A stretch of 64,000 bases of DNA from Cephalopachus bancanus (GCA_027257055.1 JAPVLO010000987.1:124001-188000), one strand, 5' to 3'. Counted from the stretch's first letter, positions 23,340 through 34,909 are shown. Program-made: numbers and translations. The notes: generated from the sequence alone by a model not told the origin.

Positions 23340-24045
23340 CTTTAGAGTTGAGGGAGAACTTTTACACTGTTGGTGTGAATGTAAGCTAGTTCAACCTTTG
23401 TGGAAAGCAGTGTGACAATTTCTAAAGGAAGTAAAAATTGAGCTTCCATATGATCCAGCAATGCATGTGCAGGTATCTTTGGTAGAGCCATTTATGTTCC
23501 ACCCAGAGGAACATAAATGGCTCTACCAAAGATATTGCACTTGCGTGTCCATTTCAGCACCACTCGCAATAGCAAAACATGGAACCAATCTAGTTGTCCA
23601 TTGAAAGTAAACTGGATAAAGTAAATGTGGTACATATACACAATGGAATATTACTCAGCCATAAAGAAGAAAAAATCATTTTCCTTTGCAACAATATGGA
23701 TGCAGCTGGAGACCATCTCACTAAGTGAACTATCACAGAAATAAATATCTGAATACTGTCTGTTCTCACTCATAAGTGGTCTCTGGTCACTGGTGATATG
23801 AGCATAAAGGTAGGAACAGCAGACACTGGACACTGTTAGGGGAGGGAGAGAGAGAGAAGGAAGGAAGGAAAGAGGAAGAGAGAAAGGATGGTGGCATGCA
23901 GCAACACACTGGATATCAAGTCCACTATTAGGGAGAGAGAGGACCCACTAGAAGTCTAAACCTCACCTGCAAGCAACTTACTTGTGTATAAATCTTCACA
24001 TGTACTCCACAACTCTAAAATGAAAGGTAAATTAATACCAAAAAA
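23340..24045 (+). mobile_element. L1 ORF2 end and 3'UTR with an internal inverted duplication
   Basis: The forward strand follows L1 ORF2 from the ACACTGTTGGTG/GTGGAAAGCAGTG region to the end of the gene and a 3'UTR ending near TACTCCACAACTCTAAAATG. Part of ORF2 near 23463-23507 is replaced by an inverted copy of the next 35-40 bases. A GGAA/GAGA purine run lies at 23840-23885. It is a dead 5'-truncated copy. Confidence 0.88.
23474..23534. repeat. Perfect 27-bp inverted repeat (hairpin) inside an L1
   Basis: Arms at 23474-23500 and 23508-23534 are exactly complementary, with a 7-base loop ACCCAGA. The pairing continues outward imperfectly to about 23463 and 23546. The right arm is the native L1 sequence and the left arm replaces other L1 sequence. 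Confidence 0.95.
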
Positions 24046-24184
24046 AGAAAAATGATAATTAAATAGAAAATGTTCATTTAAACGTAGAAACATTGCTCCA
24101 TTAACATATTTACATGAACTCAACAGTAAATGATTTTAATGATTAAAAAAAATAGTTTTACTACCCTAAAATTTTCTGTTCTTT

Positions 24185-24750
24185 ATCTATTCATCTTTCT
24201 TCCCCCATCCCCTGGCAACTACCTATATTTTATTGTCTGCATAGTTTTCCTTTTTCCAGAATGTCATATAGTTTGAATCATACAGTATGTAGACTCTTTA
24301 GGTTATCTTTCTTTACTTGATAGTAGGCATTTCATTTCCTCCCTGCCTTTTCATGGTTCGATACCTCGTTTCTATTGAGTGATAAATAATTTTCCATTTT
24401 CTCGTGTACCAGTTTATTTATCCATTTATCAACTCAAACAATTTTGGTTGCTGCCAAGTATTGGCAATTATGGCATAATTGCCAATAAGCTGACATAAGC
24501 ATTTATGAGCAGGTTTTTGTGTGAATGTAAGTTTTCAGTTTCTTTGAGTAAGTAGCAAGGAGTGTGATTTCATAATCACATGGTATGGGTATGTTTAGTC
24601 TTGTAGGAAACTGACAAAGTATCTTTTAGAGTGTCTGTATCATTTTACATTTCCACTAGCAATGAATGAAAGTTCTCGTTGCTCCACATATTCATCTGCA
24701 TTTGATGATGCCGATGTTCTGGATTTCTGTCATTTTGATAAAAGTCTTTT
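24185..24750 (-). mobile_element. Ancient L1M ORF2 fragment, reverse strand
   Basis: Follows the reverse complement of the C-terminal L1 ORF2 region and 3' end (phrases such as AGTTTGAATCATACAGTATGTA and TCCATTTATCAACTCAAACA). It is highly diverged and has no coding potential. It contains a small hairpin insertion at 24460-24486. Confidence 0.7.
24460..24486. repeat. Perfect 12-bp inverted repeat with a 3-base loop
   Basis: ATTGGCAATTAT and ATAATTGCCAAT are separated by GGC. In the surrounding L1M sequence only one arm is expected, so the second looks like a local inverted duplication. Confidence 0.9.
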
Positions 24751-24769
24751 TTAAACCAATCAACAGATT

Positions 24770-26040
24770 TTTTAGGTAGTAAATATTCTCATGAGGTTAC
24801 TTAGTTCACTTAATCTGGAAATAGTTATTTAACACTTAACTAGATGCTAGACATTTTTCTAGAAAAAAGACATAGAAGCAAACAAGAAAAATCCTGTATT
24901 CATGAAGTTTTCATTTAAGTTGCTGAATACAGAATATTAAGCATATAATTATCAAAATGTGCCGTTTATATTGTGAAGAATACAATAGTAGTTAAAAAAT
25001 ATAGGGTAGTAAAGGAAAATTAGCAGGCATTCTGGCAAAAAGGGTCTATTTTATATATACTGAACACAGACTGAAAACGTTGTATTTCAACAAAACCTGA
25101 AAGAAGTAAAGGAGATATCATGAATGGAATGTGGGAAGAAAGAACAGCAAGTACTAAGGTCCTGAAGTGTTGGAATGCCTTGTTAAACTGAGAAATATAT
25201 TTCAGTCTAGTGCAGAGTGAATGAAGACAGGAAAAGGTAGAGAGCTATGACTTTAGGAAGTGAGTAGGAGTGACATATTTTATAAATATGTGAAAACATT
25301 TGAGGTTTGGGGCAGAGGAGTAATATGATCAGTTTCCAAGGATAATGTAGAATTTTACCCTGAAAATAGATGCATGTGAGAAGGAGAGAATGTGTTTAGG
25401 ATGCATCAGATGTGGACTAGGAGAGCATCTCCTGACTTGGATCAAAGTGTGGGTTACGTAGCTGTTGAAAAACAAATACAGATTATATATTTTGAAGCAA
25501 TGCTGAAAGATTTGCTGATTGTTTGAATGTGAGATGTGAAAAGTTAAGATTTAAGCATAGGCAACTTAAAAAGCATAGTTTTTTTGTTGAGTTGCAGGGA
25601 ATTTTTGACATGTTAAACTTGAGATACCAATTGGTCACCTATGTTGGGATGTCAAAAGGAATTAGGTCTGGGCTGATTTCATCAACATTAGCTCCAGCTA
25701 ATTTCTCATCGAATTCAAGAGGTCAACAAGGAGGCACGCACAAAAGAAAAAAAGTTTCCAGGACAAAGCCTTAGGCATACCAGGGCATGAAGGTGAGAAT
25801 GTTAGAGGGGCTAAGAATGAAGAGTGATAGGAGTTTCCAGTTATGTAGAGGAAATACTAGGAGAAGAGTTTTCTGAGAAAGTGAAAGTGTTTGAAGGAAG
25901 AGAAATAAGATATCTTTATCAAATAATAATGATGGTTCAAAAAATAAGAGCAGAGAATTGGTCATTGAATGTAACAGTCACGTTAATCTCACCTAAATTA
26001 GTTTCAGTTAACTGGTGGTCCTGAGTAAATTAAACTCAGG
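24770..26040 (+). repeat. Ancient mammalian interspersed repeat, class uncertain
   Basis: The order of phrases (ACTAGATGCTAGACATTTTTCTAG, then GCATTCTGGCAAAAAGGG, AACAGCAAGTACTAAGGTCCTGAAG, later AGTAATATGATCAG) resembles segments near 42340-42720, 46650-47170 and 55070-55560. I believe these are decayed copies of one old mammal-wide family, but I cannot name it with confidence. Open frames inside are short and chance-like. Confidence 0.35.
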
Positions 26041-26112
26041 AAAGAATAAGAATTTCTGGTAAAACAATGGGCTACATTATTTGATCGAAACAACTGATGT
26101 AAACAACAAAAA

Positions 26113-26349
26113 TTATTTTATTTGTTTTGTTTGTTTGTTTGTTTTGTTTTGTTTTGAGTTGGAGTCTCACTCTGTCACCCAGACTAGAGTGCAGTGGCCA
26201 CTCCCGGCCACCGCAGCCTCGACCTGCTGGGCTCCAGTGATCCTTCTGCCTCAGCCTTCCCAGTAGCTGGAACTACAGGCGCATGCTACCATACCCGGCT
26301 AATTTTTTTGTTTATTGTAGAGATGAGGTCTCACCAAGTTGCTCAGGTG
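26113..26349 (-). mobile_element. 5'-truncated young Alu, reverse strand
   Basis: A TTTG-unit tail at the left is followed by the complete right monomer and part of the left monomer. The match stops at about 26349, so the first 65-70 bases of the Alu, including the A and B box region, are absent. The right-arm hairpin stem GTGGCC/GGCCAC is intact. Confidence 0.93.
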
Positions 26350-28159
26350 GGTTATTTTGAATAAAATATTTTAACAATCTGTGTTCAAACATTGATCAAC
26401 TGAAAAGAATGCAAGAAATTTTCAGGCTGTGGATATATGCACGTTGGAACACAGAAAGTTAAGTAGAGTACTGCAGCAGGAGTTGATACTCATATTGAAT
26501 GCTTTAGTTGAAATGGAGAAATCTGAGCTTCACATAAAGACAGAGGAAATAAGACATGGCACAAAACTCAGTCAAGAATAGAAATCTAGAAATACATTTT
26601 CCCCATAGAGCTAGGACTTCCAAAGGATACATTATTAGTGAAATGGTAAATAAGATGTAATCTTCTATCCTCCAAAGGATGCTATAAAATCAATGACATA
26701 TGGCAATAGCATAGGTTTGAGAGAAAATCACTGAGCAAAATTTGGGACCTCACTTTAGACTTCTTATAAGTTTGAATTGTCAATGTATAGTAAAGGTGCT
26801 ATCTAACAGTTCTTAAAATTACAATATAATTTCTAGAGATTATGGATTTATAGCACTGTCAAGTACCTAGATAGTAAATGAAAAAAAAACTCTGAGAGAA
26901 TCTATGTTTATTAAAAGTCAGAAATAATGCCACAAGTGATTTGTGAAAAAAAATATAGCAGAGAGTGAAAAAGAATAAATTTAAAAGCATACAAGTAAAC
27001 TTAGTGTGTGATAGAGAAAATAAGACTCAGTCAATAAGACTAATTCATGATTTATATCTCACCCAGAAATGCATCTCAAGTAATTAGCTACTGATTATAA
27101 ACTAGAAAAACAAATTACTATTATTTTGAACAATACCAGAACATAGAAGGCAAACTCCTTGTCATGGTGATCAAAAAGGCCACACTCAAAAAATGAATCC
27201 CAAACTCCAGGTATTTTTATAAGTCTTGGAAATTGTTTCTGTCTTTAAATCAGTAATTGACATTTCTAAAGATAAGCATGCATTTCAAGCAGTGAGATAA
27301 TGACTAGAAATAGATTAATAGTATGTTAAATTTAAAATTAAATATTGGACTTATAAATACACAACTGACATGGTAGAAAATAAGAGTTATCATCAAGGGC
27401 AAAAACAACAACAATGACAACAAAGAAGTAAAAAGGGGATTAAATATACTAACTTTTAAGATGACAACAAATAGTTGGTTCTTCATAAGTCAAAAGGATT
27501 GTGCTCACACATACAGTGATGGTATACAATAAACGTTACACTTGTAAAAAGAGGAGATAGAAAATAATAATACCTATCAGAAAAATAAAATAAATTAGAA
27601 ACTAATTATTCTCCACCCACTCTATGTTGAACATAAAACTGAACTTGAATCTTCCCAGTAATTTTCCCTCACTCAGTTTTCAAGTTCTGATTTAAAGGTC
27701 CATATGGTCTGAAAACTGTGAGCTGAACATTTTATATAAAACTTGAACCAAAACTCCAAGTGCTGCTAGAGTTCCTAGGAGAAAACAATGTAAAATGTTT
27801 GAAAGAATATATCACTGATGCAGGCTGTATGAATTTGAATTGAGAATGACTAAGAATTAATGAACACACCATAGAAAGTTACTAAAACAAAAACACATGC
27901 ACGATTAATATTTTGAATATATTTTATTTTTTTATAAAACAACAGAATTAGCCAATAAATAATTCCTATAAAAGTATATCAGGAAAAAACTACTAAATGA
28001 AAGCTCCGATATATTTATGGTCACAAGGAGCAATTTTAAACATGAGAAAGAGCAACAAATTATCAAAAAGAATAGAAAATACTTGACAAAGAAATGTACT
28101 ATTTATAATTATCAATATTAAAAATTCAATGTGAGAGGTATCACATCTGACACAGTTTA
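26350..28159. other. AT-rich unique sequence
   Basis: About 1.8 kb with no recognisable gene or repeat. Confidence 0.4.
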
Positions 28160-28174
28160 AAAACTGCTAACTGA

Positions 28175-28461
28175 GCTAGGCTCGGTGGCTCAGCCTGTAA
28201 TCCCATGCCTTTGGGAGTCTGAGGTGAGTGGATTGCCTGAGCCCGCGGGTTCGAGACCCACCTGGGCAGCAAGACCTCATCTCTACAATAAATCAAAAAA
28301 TCAGCCAAGCGTGGTAGCACGTGCCTGTAATTCCGGCTACTCGGAAGGCTGAGGCGGAAGGATCGCCGGAGCCCAGCAGGTCAAGGCCGCGGTGGCTGGG
28401 AGTGACCACTGCACTCCAGTCTGGGCGACAGAGTGAGACTCCAACTCAAAAAAAACAAAAC
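28175..28461 (+). mobile_element. Young Alu inserted at the L1 5' junction
   Basis: A full dimer starting GCTAGGCTCGGTGG, with a short AAAAAACAAAACA tail. A perfect 15-bp target-site duplication, AAAACTGCTAACTGA, lies at 28160-28174 and 28462-28476. The right copy directly abuts the first base of the full-length L1. That L1's own target duplication (CTGCTAACTG, recurring as CTGCTAGCTG at 34900-34909) overlaps it. Confidence 0.97.
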
Positions 28462-28476
28462 AAAACTGCTAACTGA

Positions 28477-29825
28477 AGATGGTGATGGCATAGGGGGACT
28501 TGTAAGAATCTCCAAATATGGGTTCCTAAAAAGACTCTTATTTTTCTTCCCCCATCCCCCAGCCAACCACCAGCTGCACTGGTCCAAGGTCTGGGGGCCT
28601 TCGGTCCCATGCAGGGCCAGATATTGCATCCCTATGCTGCTGCTGTTCCATCATATGTGACTCCCACCTGTGTGGGAGTCTCAGGTCTTGGCCCCTCCCT
28701 GGCTACATCATCTCTCACCCAGCACCGAGCACCAAGCCGCTGCTCACTCAGGGAGGCTCTGGGCACCTGCCCCTAAGAGACACCGGTCCCATTCCTGGTG
28801 AAGTACTGTGGGGGGGCCCAGGGCCACTCTTGCTGCTCACCGTCTGCTCTTTGGAGACTTGGAGCTCTGGAACTCTGGGTCTACCCTGGCTGAGGCACTC
28901 AGAGCATGACCCCAAGCTTGGAGACCCAGAAAAGCGGAGAGAAACGGATCTGTGAAAGTGAAATTGCCTTGGCCGTTCTTCAGGCAGAGATTTCCATTGC
29001 CCCACCCACCTATCAACAACCCCCACCTCAGTTCCAAAGGTAATGTCGTTAAACAGGAGTCAAAGCCCCACCCCTCTGCTGAATCAGACAAAAGCAACTC
29101 CCAGGCAGCAGGCTAAACAAAAAACAAACCAAAACTGTGAGTAAATCTAGCTGCCTGCAACAAAAAACAAAGGGGAGAGGCTGGAGATGAGAGCTGAAGT
29201 GACTTTAATCTGATCTCTTATTTTGACTTTAGATTTTATCATTTTGGCTGTTTTGATCACTTTTGTTGTTTTCTTTCTGACTTACACTGTTTCATGATTT
29301 TACTGGTCTGTCTCTGTGTAGCTACCAGTATTGTTTAGGTACTCTTTCTTATGTGTCTTTTTTCACTTCTCTCCAGTCTTGTGTCTCTTTCTCACTTGAT
29401 AGTTGGTATGTATGTCTGTTTTCCCTCTTGCTCTTCTATCTTTCTAACTTCCTATGGACCCCCCCTTCCTCCATTATTTTCCTCTTTTATACCCCTTTTT
29501 AAGCTAGGGACCAAGCCTACATACTGCTGCATGGACAGATTGTAAGGAAGAGGGAAATAGGTTCCAGTGTGCTCACACACCTGTTGGTGGATACTAGAAT
29601 CAGCATATACATTCTGAACCACAGCTTCCCCCTCAATTAAACCTCAAAACTGCAAAAAGAACAGCGCACAGCCCACATTCCAACCTCAAAAGTGAACAAA
29701 GCGAGAAGACTCTCATAAGGAAGAACAGGATATTGTAAAAGTGAAACAAAAGCAACCCCACCTTCCCTCAAAAACAGAATTAAAGAAGGGGAGGGCAAGA
29801 GGGAGAGAGTGAAAAATCTACACAA
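28477..29825 (+). promoter_or_regulatory. L1 5'UTR / internal promoter region
   Basis: The first 600 bases are GC-richer than anything around them. The element opens with AAGATGG (28476-28482), the core of the YY1 site found near the start of human L1 promoters. The remainder, 29100-29825, is pyrimidine-rich then A-rich and leads to the ORF1 start. Beyond the YY1-like start I see little similarity to the human L1PA 5'UTR, so it may be a lineage-specific promoter. Promoter function is inferred from position and family knowledge. Confidence 0.65.
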
Positions 29826-30788
29826 ATGAAGAAACACCACAAGAAGAGTATGGGTCTCTCCCAGACCCCTGGGAGGACAGACACTGAGAAAACTGACTTT
29901 GGAATGCAAACAATGAAGAGCCCCCAGAATGAAGGGTCTCAAACTACAAACCTAGATATCAAGACATTAATGGAGAGATTAAAAAGAATTGAGGAGACAC
30001 AAGAAGAAACTAGGAAGAGGCTGATATCTGAGATAATAGTAATAAAGAATACTGTCAATGAAATAAATAACAAACTGACAAGCATGGAAAGCAGAATTAC
30101 CCAAGCAGAAGAAAGAATCTCAGAGCTTGAGGGCCAAAATATAGAACTAACCCAAACTCTTAAAAACACAGAAAATAAGCTAAAAAAGACAGAACAAAAC
30201 CTTCAAGAGATGAGCAATTACTTCAAGAGACAGAACCTAAGAGTAATTGGCCTTCCTGAGGCAGAAAGAGAGACAGAGACCACACTGGAACAAACTGTCC
30301 ATGAGATCATTCAAGAAAACTTCCCTTATCTAATCAGTGATGCAAAAATTCAGACACAGGAGATTCAGGGAACCCCTGCAAGACAGAAAATGAGAAGACC
30401 AACTCCTAGACACATAATAATATGCTTAAACAAAGTAGGCATGAAAGAAAAAATCCTAAAGGCAGCAAGAGAAAAAGGCCAGATCACCTACCATAGAAGA
30501 CCAATCAGAATAGCAGCAGATTTAACTACAGAAACCCTACAGGCTAGGAGAGCTTGGAGCCCTATCTTCAAAGTCCTACAACATAAACAATTTCAACCAA
30601 GAATAATCTACCCGTCCAAGCTAAGCTTCATCAGCAAGGGAGAATTAAAATCTTTCCCAGATATCCAATCCCCAAGAATTTATGCTGCAACCAAACCACC
30701 TCTACATGAAACACTTCAGAAAGTACTAAACACAGAAGAAAAGGAAAAAAGAACAATGTTCTTCATGAGAGTACAGGAAAAAGAATAA
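29826..30788 (+). CDS. L1 ORF1 protein, intact 320 codons
   Basis: Encodes the L1 RNA-binding and nucleic-acid chaperone protein, which coats L1 RNA in the cytoplasmic particle. Residues about 44-133 are a heptad-like, Glu/Lys-rich coiled coil that would drive trimerisation (RITQAEERISELE at 90-102). An RRM-like domain follows from about 136 (RQNLRVIGLPE, then IIQENFPYLI). The C-terminal domain, about 188-280, contains RRPTPRHIIICLNKVGMKEK, AAREKGQI and LTTETLQARRAWSPIFKVLQ. The length is close to human ORF1p (338 residues), and the N terminus before the coiled coil is short. The start is the first ATG after the 5'UTR and keeps the whole domain set. Open reading in a copy with such a damaged ORF2 is noteworthy. 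Expression is unknown. Confidence 0.93.
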   Translation: MKKHHKKSMGLSQTPGRTDTEKTDFGMQTMKSPQNEGSQTTNLDIKTLMERLKRIEETQEETRKRLISEIIVIKNTVNEINNKLTSMESRITQAEERISELEGQNIELTQTLKNTENKLKKTEQNLQEMSNYFKRQNLRVIGLPEAERETETTLEQTVHEIIQENFPYLISDAKIQTQEIQGTPARQKMRRPTPRHIIICLNKVGMKEKILKAAREKGQITYHRRPIRIAADLTTETLQARRAWSPIFKVLQHKQFQPRIIYPSKLSFISKGELKSFPDIQSPRIYAATKPPLHETLQKVLNTEEKEKRTMFFMRVQEKE

Positions 30789-30866
30789 AATACACATGAA
30801 CCAACCCCAAAACCAAAAGAAAGACAAAAAAACCAAGTGGAAGAACGACAAATCTATGAGAACTCT

Positions 30867-33800
30867 ATGATAGGGATGAACTCTCACATTTCAATAATTA
30901 GTCTGAGTGTGAATGGACTAAACGCAACACTGAAAAGTCATAGAATGGCAAAATGGATAAAATATCACCAGACAACAATATACTGCCTTCAAGAGACCCA
31001 TCTCACCAGAAAGGTCATACACAGACTAAAAGTAAGAGGATGGGAAACAAGTTTTCAGGTGAATGGAACACAAAAGAAAGGAGGAGTCTCGATCCTAATA
31101 ACAGACAAAATACCATTTAAGCTATCAAAAATTTAAAAAGATGCAGAGGGCCACTATATAATGATAAAAGGTTCATTCCATCAAAAAGAAATATCTATCA
31201 TAAACAATATGCACCCAACATAGGTGTGCCAACTTTCATAAAGCAACTTCTAGGAAAACTAAAGAATGACATTGACTCTAACACCATCATAACTGGGGAC
31301 TTTAATACCCCACTCACAACCCTAGACAGATCATTGGGACAAAAAATCAGCAAAGAGATCCAGAACCTCAATGTGACTCTGGACAAATGAACTTAAGTGA
31401 TACCTACAGAGCACTCCATCCAAAGACAACAGAATACACATTCTACCCATCACCACATGGAACGTATTCTAAGATCAACCACATAATTGGCCATAAATCA
31501 AGCATAAGCAAATTTAAAAGGACTGAAATTCTACCATGCACCTTCTCGGACCACAGTGGAATAAAAATAAACATTGACAACAACAAGGTCACCCCAAAAC
31601 CCACAAAGACATGGACACTAAACAGCATGATGCTAAACAACTCCTGGGTCAATGATGAAATCAAAACAGAGATCAAAAGATACCTGGAAGCAAATGAAAA
31701 TGAAGAAACATCTCACCAAAATCTCTGGAACGCCTTAATAGCTATAGTAAGAGGGGAATTTATATCCCTAAAAACACACATGAAGAAAATGGAAGGATCA
31801 CAAATTAACAGCCTAACAAGCCACTTAAGGAAGCTGGAAAAGCAAGACCACAAAAACCCTAATTTCAGCAGAAGACCAGATCACCAAAATAAAAGCCCAA
31901 ATCCAGGACATAGAAGACAAAAGATAATACAGAAAATCAATGAAACAAAAAGCTGGTTCTTCGAAAGGATAAACAAGATCGATGATCCCCTAGCTAGACG
32001 GACCAAGAAAAAAAGAAAAAAAACCCAAATAAGCACACTCAGAAACACAAAAGTGAAGCCACATTTGACCCCGAAGAAATACAAAAGATCATTAGAGACT
32101 ACTACGTACATTTGTATGGAAACAAACTTGAAATTCTTAAGGAAATGGAGGGCATTCTGACACCACACAACCTACCTAGGTTGAAACAAGAAGAAACTGA
32201 GACCCTAAATAGACCAATAACAATCAAGGAAATCGACTACATAATAAAATTACCTACAAAAAAAAGCCCTGGTCCAGATGGCTTTCTAGCAGAATTCTAC
32301 AAGACATTTAAGAAGGAGCTGATACCAATCCTACTGAAGGTATTCCATGCGATTGAAAAAAGATAGAACTCTCCCCAAATCATTTTATGAAGCCAACATT
32401 ACATTGATACCCTAGCCAGGTAAAGATCCAACAAAGAAAGAGAACTACAAGCCAAAATTTTGATGAACATAGATGCTAAAATTCTCAACAAGATCCTAGC
32501 AAACCGGATTCAACAATACATCTCAAAAATCATCCATCATGACCAAGTAGGCTTCATACCTGGGATGCAAGTCTGGTTCAACATTTGTAAAACCATAAAT
32601 GTAATTAAATACATCAACAGATGTCCAAAAAACCCCCACATTATTATATATTAGATGCAGAAAGAGCTTTTGATAAAATCCAGCACCATTTCTTGATAAA
32701 AACCCTCAAACAGCTAGGCATACGGGGAATATACCTCAAAAGAGTAAAAGTAATCTACGATAAACCCACAGCCAGCATACTCCTAAATGGACAAAAATTG
32801 GAAACATTTCTCCTGAAAACTGGAAAAGACAAGGATGCCCACTCTCACCCCTCCTGTTCAACATAGTATTGGAAGTCCTGGCTAGAGCAATCAGAGAAAA
32901 AGAGGCAATCATGGGTATCCAAATAGGAAAAGAGGAAGTCAAGTTATCTCTCTTTGCAGACGATATGATTGTGAACCTTGAAAACCCAAGAGAATCTGTC
33001 AAAAACCTCCTTACACTGATAAAGGCCTTTGGCAAAGTCTCAGGATACAAAATAAATGTGCAAAAGACAATCGCATTTCTTTACACCAATAATAAACAAA
33101 TAGAAACCCAAATAAAAACCACGATTCCATTCACAATAGCCACAAAATAAAATGAAATACCTTGGCATCTTCCTAACCAGAGACGTGAAAGACCTTTACA
33201 ATGAAAACTATGAAACACTGCTTAAGGAAATCAAAGATGACACAAACAAGTAGGAAAATATCCATGCTCACGGGTTGGAAGAATCAACATTCTGAAGATT
33301 CCATCTTACCTAAGGCAATTTACAAATTCAATGCAATACCCATCAAATTACCAGCAACATTCTTCTCAGACCTAGAAAAAACAACACAGGCATTCATATG
33401 GAAACACATACATCCAAGAATAGCCAGAACAATCCTCAGCAAAAAAAAAAAAAAAAAAAAGCAGGTGGTATCACATTACTAGACGTCAAACTTTACTATA
33501 AAGCTACAATCATCAAACAGCTTGGTATTGGTATAGGAACAGGCATATAGATCAATGGAATAAAATTGAGATTCCAGAAGCAAAACCTCAATTTCTCAAC
33601 CAACTCATCTTAGACAAAGCCTCCACCACCTACCACTGGGGAGAGGAGAACCTATTCAGTAAATGGTGCTGGGAAAACTAGCTGACCACATGCAGAAGAT
33701 TGAAACAGGACCCCTATCTATCCCCATACACAAAAATTAACTCCAAATGGATCAGACACCTAAATGTAAAACCTCAAACCATAAGAACCTTAGAAAATGA

Positions 33801-34680
33801 AGGACATACCCTCATGGAAATCAGAACTGGCATCTAATTCCTGAACAAAACCCAAAACCCATAGGTCATAAGACAGAAGATAGACAAGTGGGTCCTTATT
33901 AGACTGACAAGCTTCTGCAAAGCCAAAGAAACTATCAAGAGAGCAGGGAGACAGCCTACAGACTGGGAAAAAGTATTTGCCAACACCAGGTCTGACAGAG
34001 GTTTAACATCTTGGATCTACAAGGAACTCAAACATGCTGAAAAGAAAAAAAACAAACAATCCCATTATAAAGTGGGCAAAAGATATGAACAGACACTTTA
34101 TAAAGGAAGACATCCAAGCAGCCAACAGACACATGAAGAAATGTTCAACCTCACTAAATCATCAGGGAGATGCAAATCAAAACCACACTGAGATACCTCC
34201 TAACTCCAGTCAGAATGGCAATTATCAACAACTCAAAAAATAACAGCTGCTGGAGAGGGTGTGGAAAAAAGGGAACAATTCTACACTGTTGGTGGGAGTG
34301 TAAACTAGTGCAACCTCTGTGGAAAGCAGTGTGGCGATTCCTAAAAGCTTTAAATATCAACCTCCCATATTACCCTGCAACCCCCCTACTGGGAACATAT
34401 CCTGAAGAACTCAAGTCACCCTATAAAAAAAGATACCTGCACAAGTATGTTTATCGCAGCTTTGTTCACAACAGCAAGAATCTGGAAGCAACCATGCTGT
34501 CCATCAAAAGAAGACTGGATTAAAGAAATGTGGTACATATATATGATGGAGCATTACGCAGCCATAAAAAAGAACAAAATCATGAATTTCGCAGCAACCT
34601 GGATGGAACTAGAGTCTATAATACTGAGTGTCCTCTCACAGAAACAAAGATCCAAGTATCACATGTTCTCACTCATATAG
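30867..34680 (+). pseudogene. L1 ORF2 (endonuclease / reverse transcriptase), disrupted
   Basis: The start is set by MIGMNSHI at 30867, 78 bases after ORF1. Domains appear in the right order but in different frames. First comes an apurinic-like endonuclease (QETHL near 30990, GDFNTPL at 31295-31315, SDHSGIK near 31550). Then come reverse-transcriptase blocks (SPGPDGF near 32265, a second block with [12 protein letters not shown] near 32535, AERAFDKI near 32660, FADD at 32953-32964), and a C-terminal cysteine-rich domain ([19 protein letters not shown] near 34240). The first stop is at 31134-31136. At least five frame changes follow (near 31220, 31388, 32050-32110, 32650 and 32830). A 20-A run at 33441-33460 also sits inside the gene. 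No functional protein can be made. Confidence 0.95.
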
Positions 34681-34898
34681 TGAACCTTGAACATCCAATG
34701 TAATACTATAAGAAAACGACTGACAGTAGTGGGAAACTATGGGGGAGAAAGAGATGGCATTAACGGTAGTAAATATCTGTCTGGGGACAGGGAAACACCT
34801 CTTATCAACAAGGGTGCCTGAATGAAATGTATTTGTATACCTAACCCTTAACTGTACTCCACAATATCATAATAAAAAATGTTGATTATAAAAAAAAC
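34681..34898 (+). other. L1 3'UTR and tail
   Basis: A 3'UTR of about 200 bases with a G-rich patch (TATGGGGGAGAAAGAG, 34739-34754), the AATAAA-like polyadenylation signal at 34871, and a short A tail before the target duplication at 34900-34909. Confidence 0.85.
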
Positions 34899-34909
34899 CC
34901 TGCTAGCTG

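Larger units (their letters stand above)
28477..34898 (+). mobile_element. Full-length L1 LINE retrotransposon
   Basis: A complete L1 of about 6.4 kb: a 5'UTR of about 1.35 kb, ORF1 (29826-30788), a 78-base spacer, ORF2 (30867-34680, broken) and a 3'UTR of about 200 bases ending in an A tail. The 5' boundary is supported by the flanking motif CTGCTAACTG, which recurs at the 3' end as CTGCTAGCTG with one mismatch. L1 moves by target-primed reverse transcription using its ORF1 RNA-binding chaperone and ORF2 endonuclease/reverse transcriptase. This copy cannot make ORF2 protein and is immobile. Confidence 0.95.

Noticed and set aside
29637..30169. Reverse-strand frames overlapping L1 5'UTR and ORF1
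   Set aside because: They are shadows of the L1 ORF1 coding strand.
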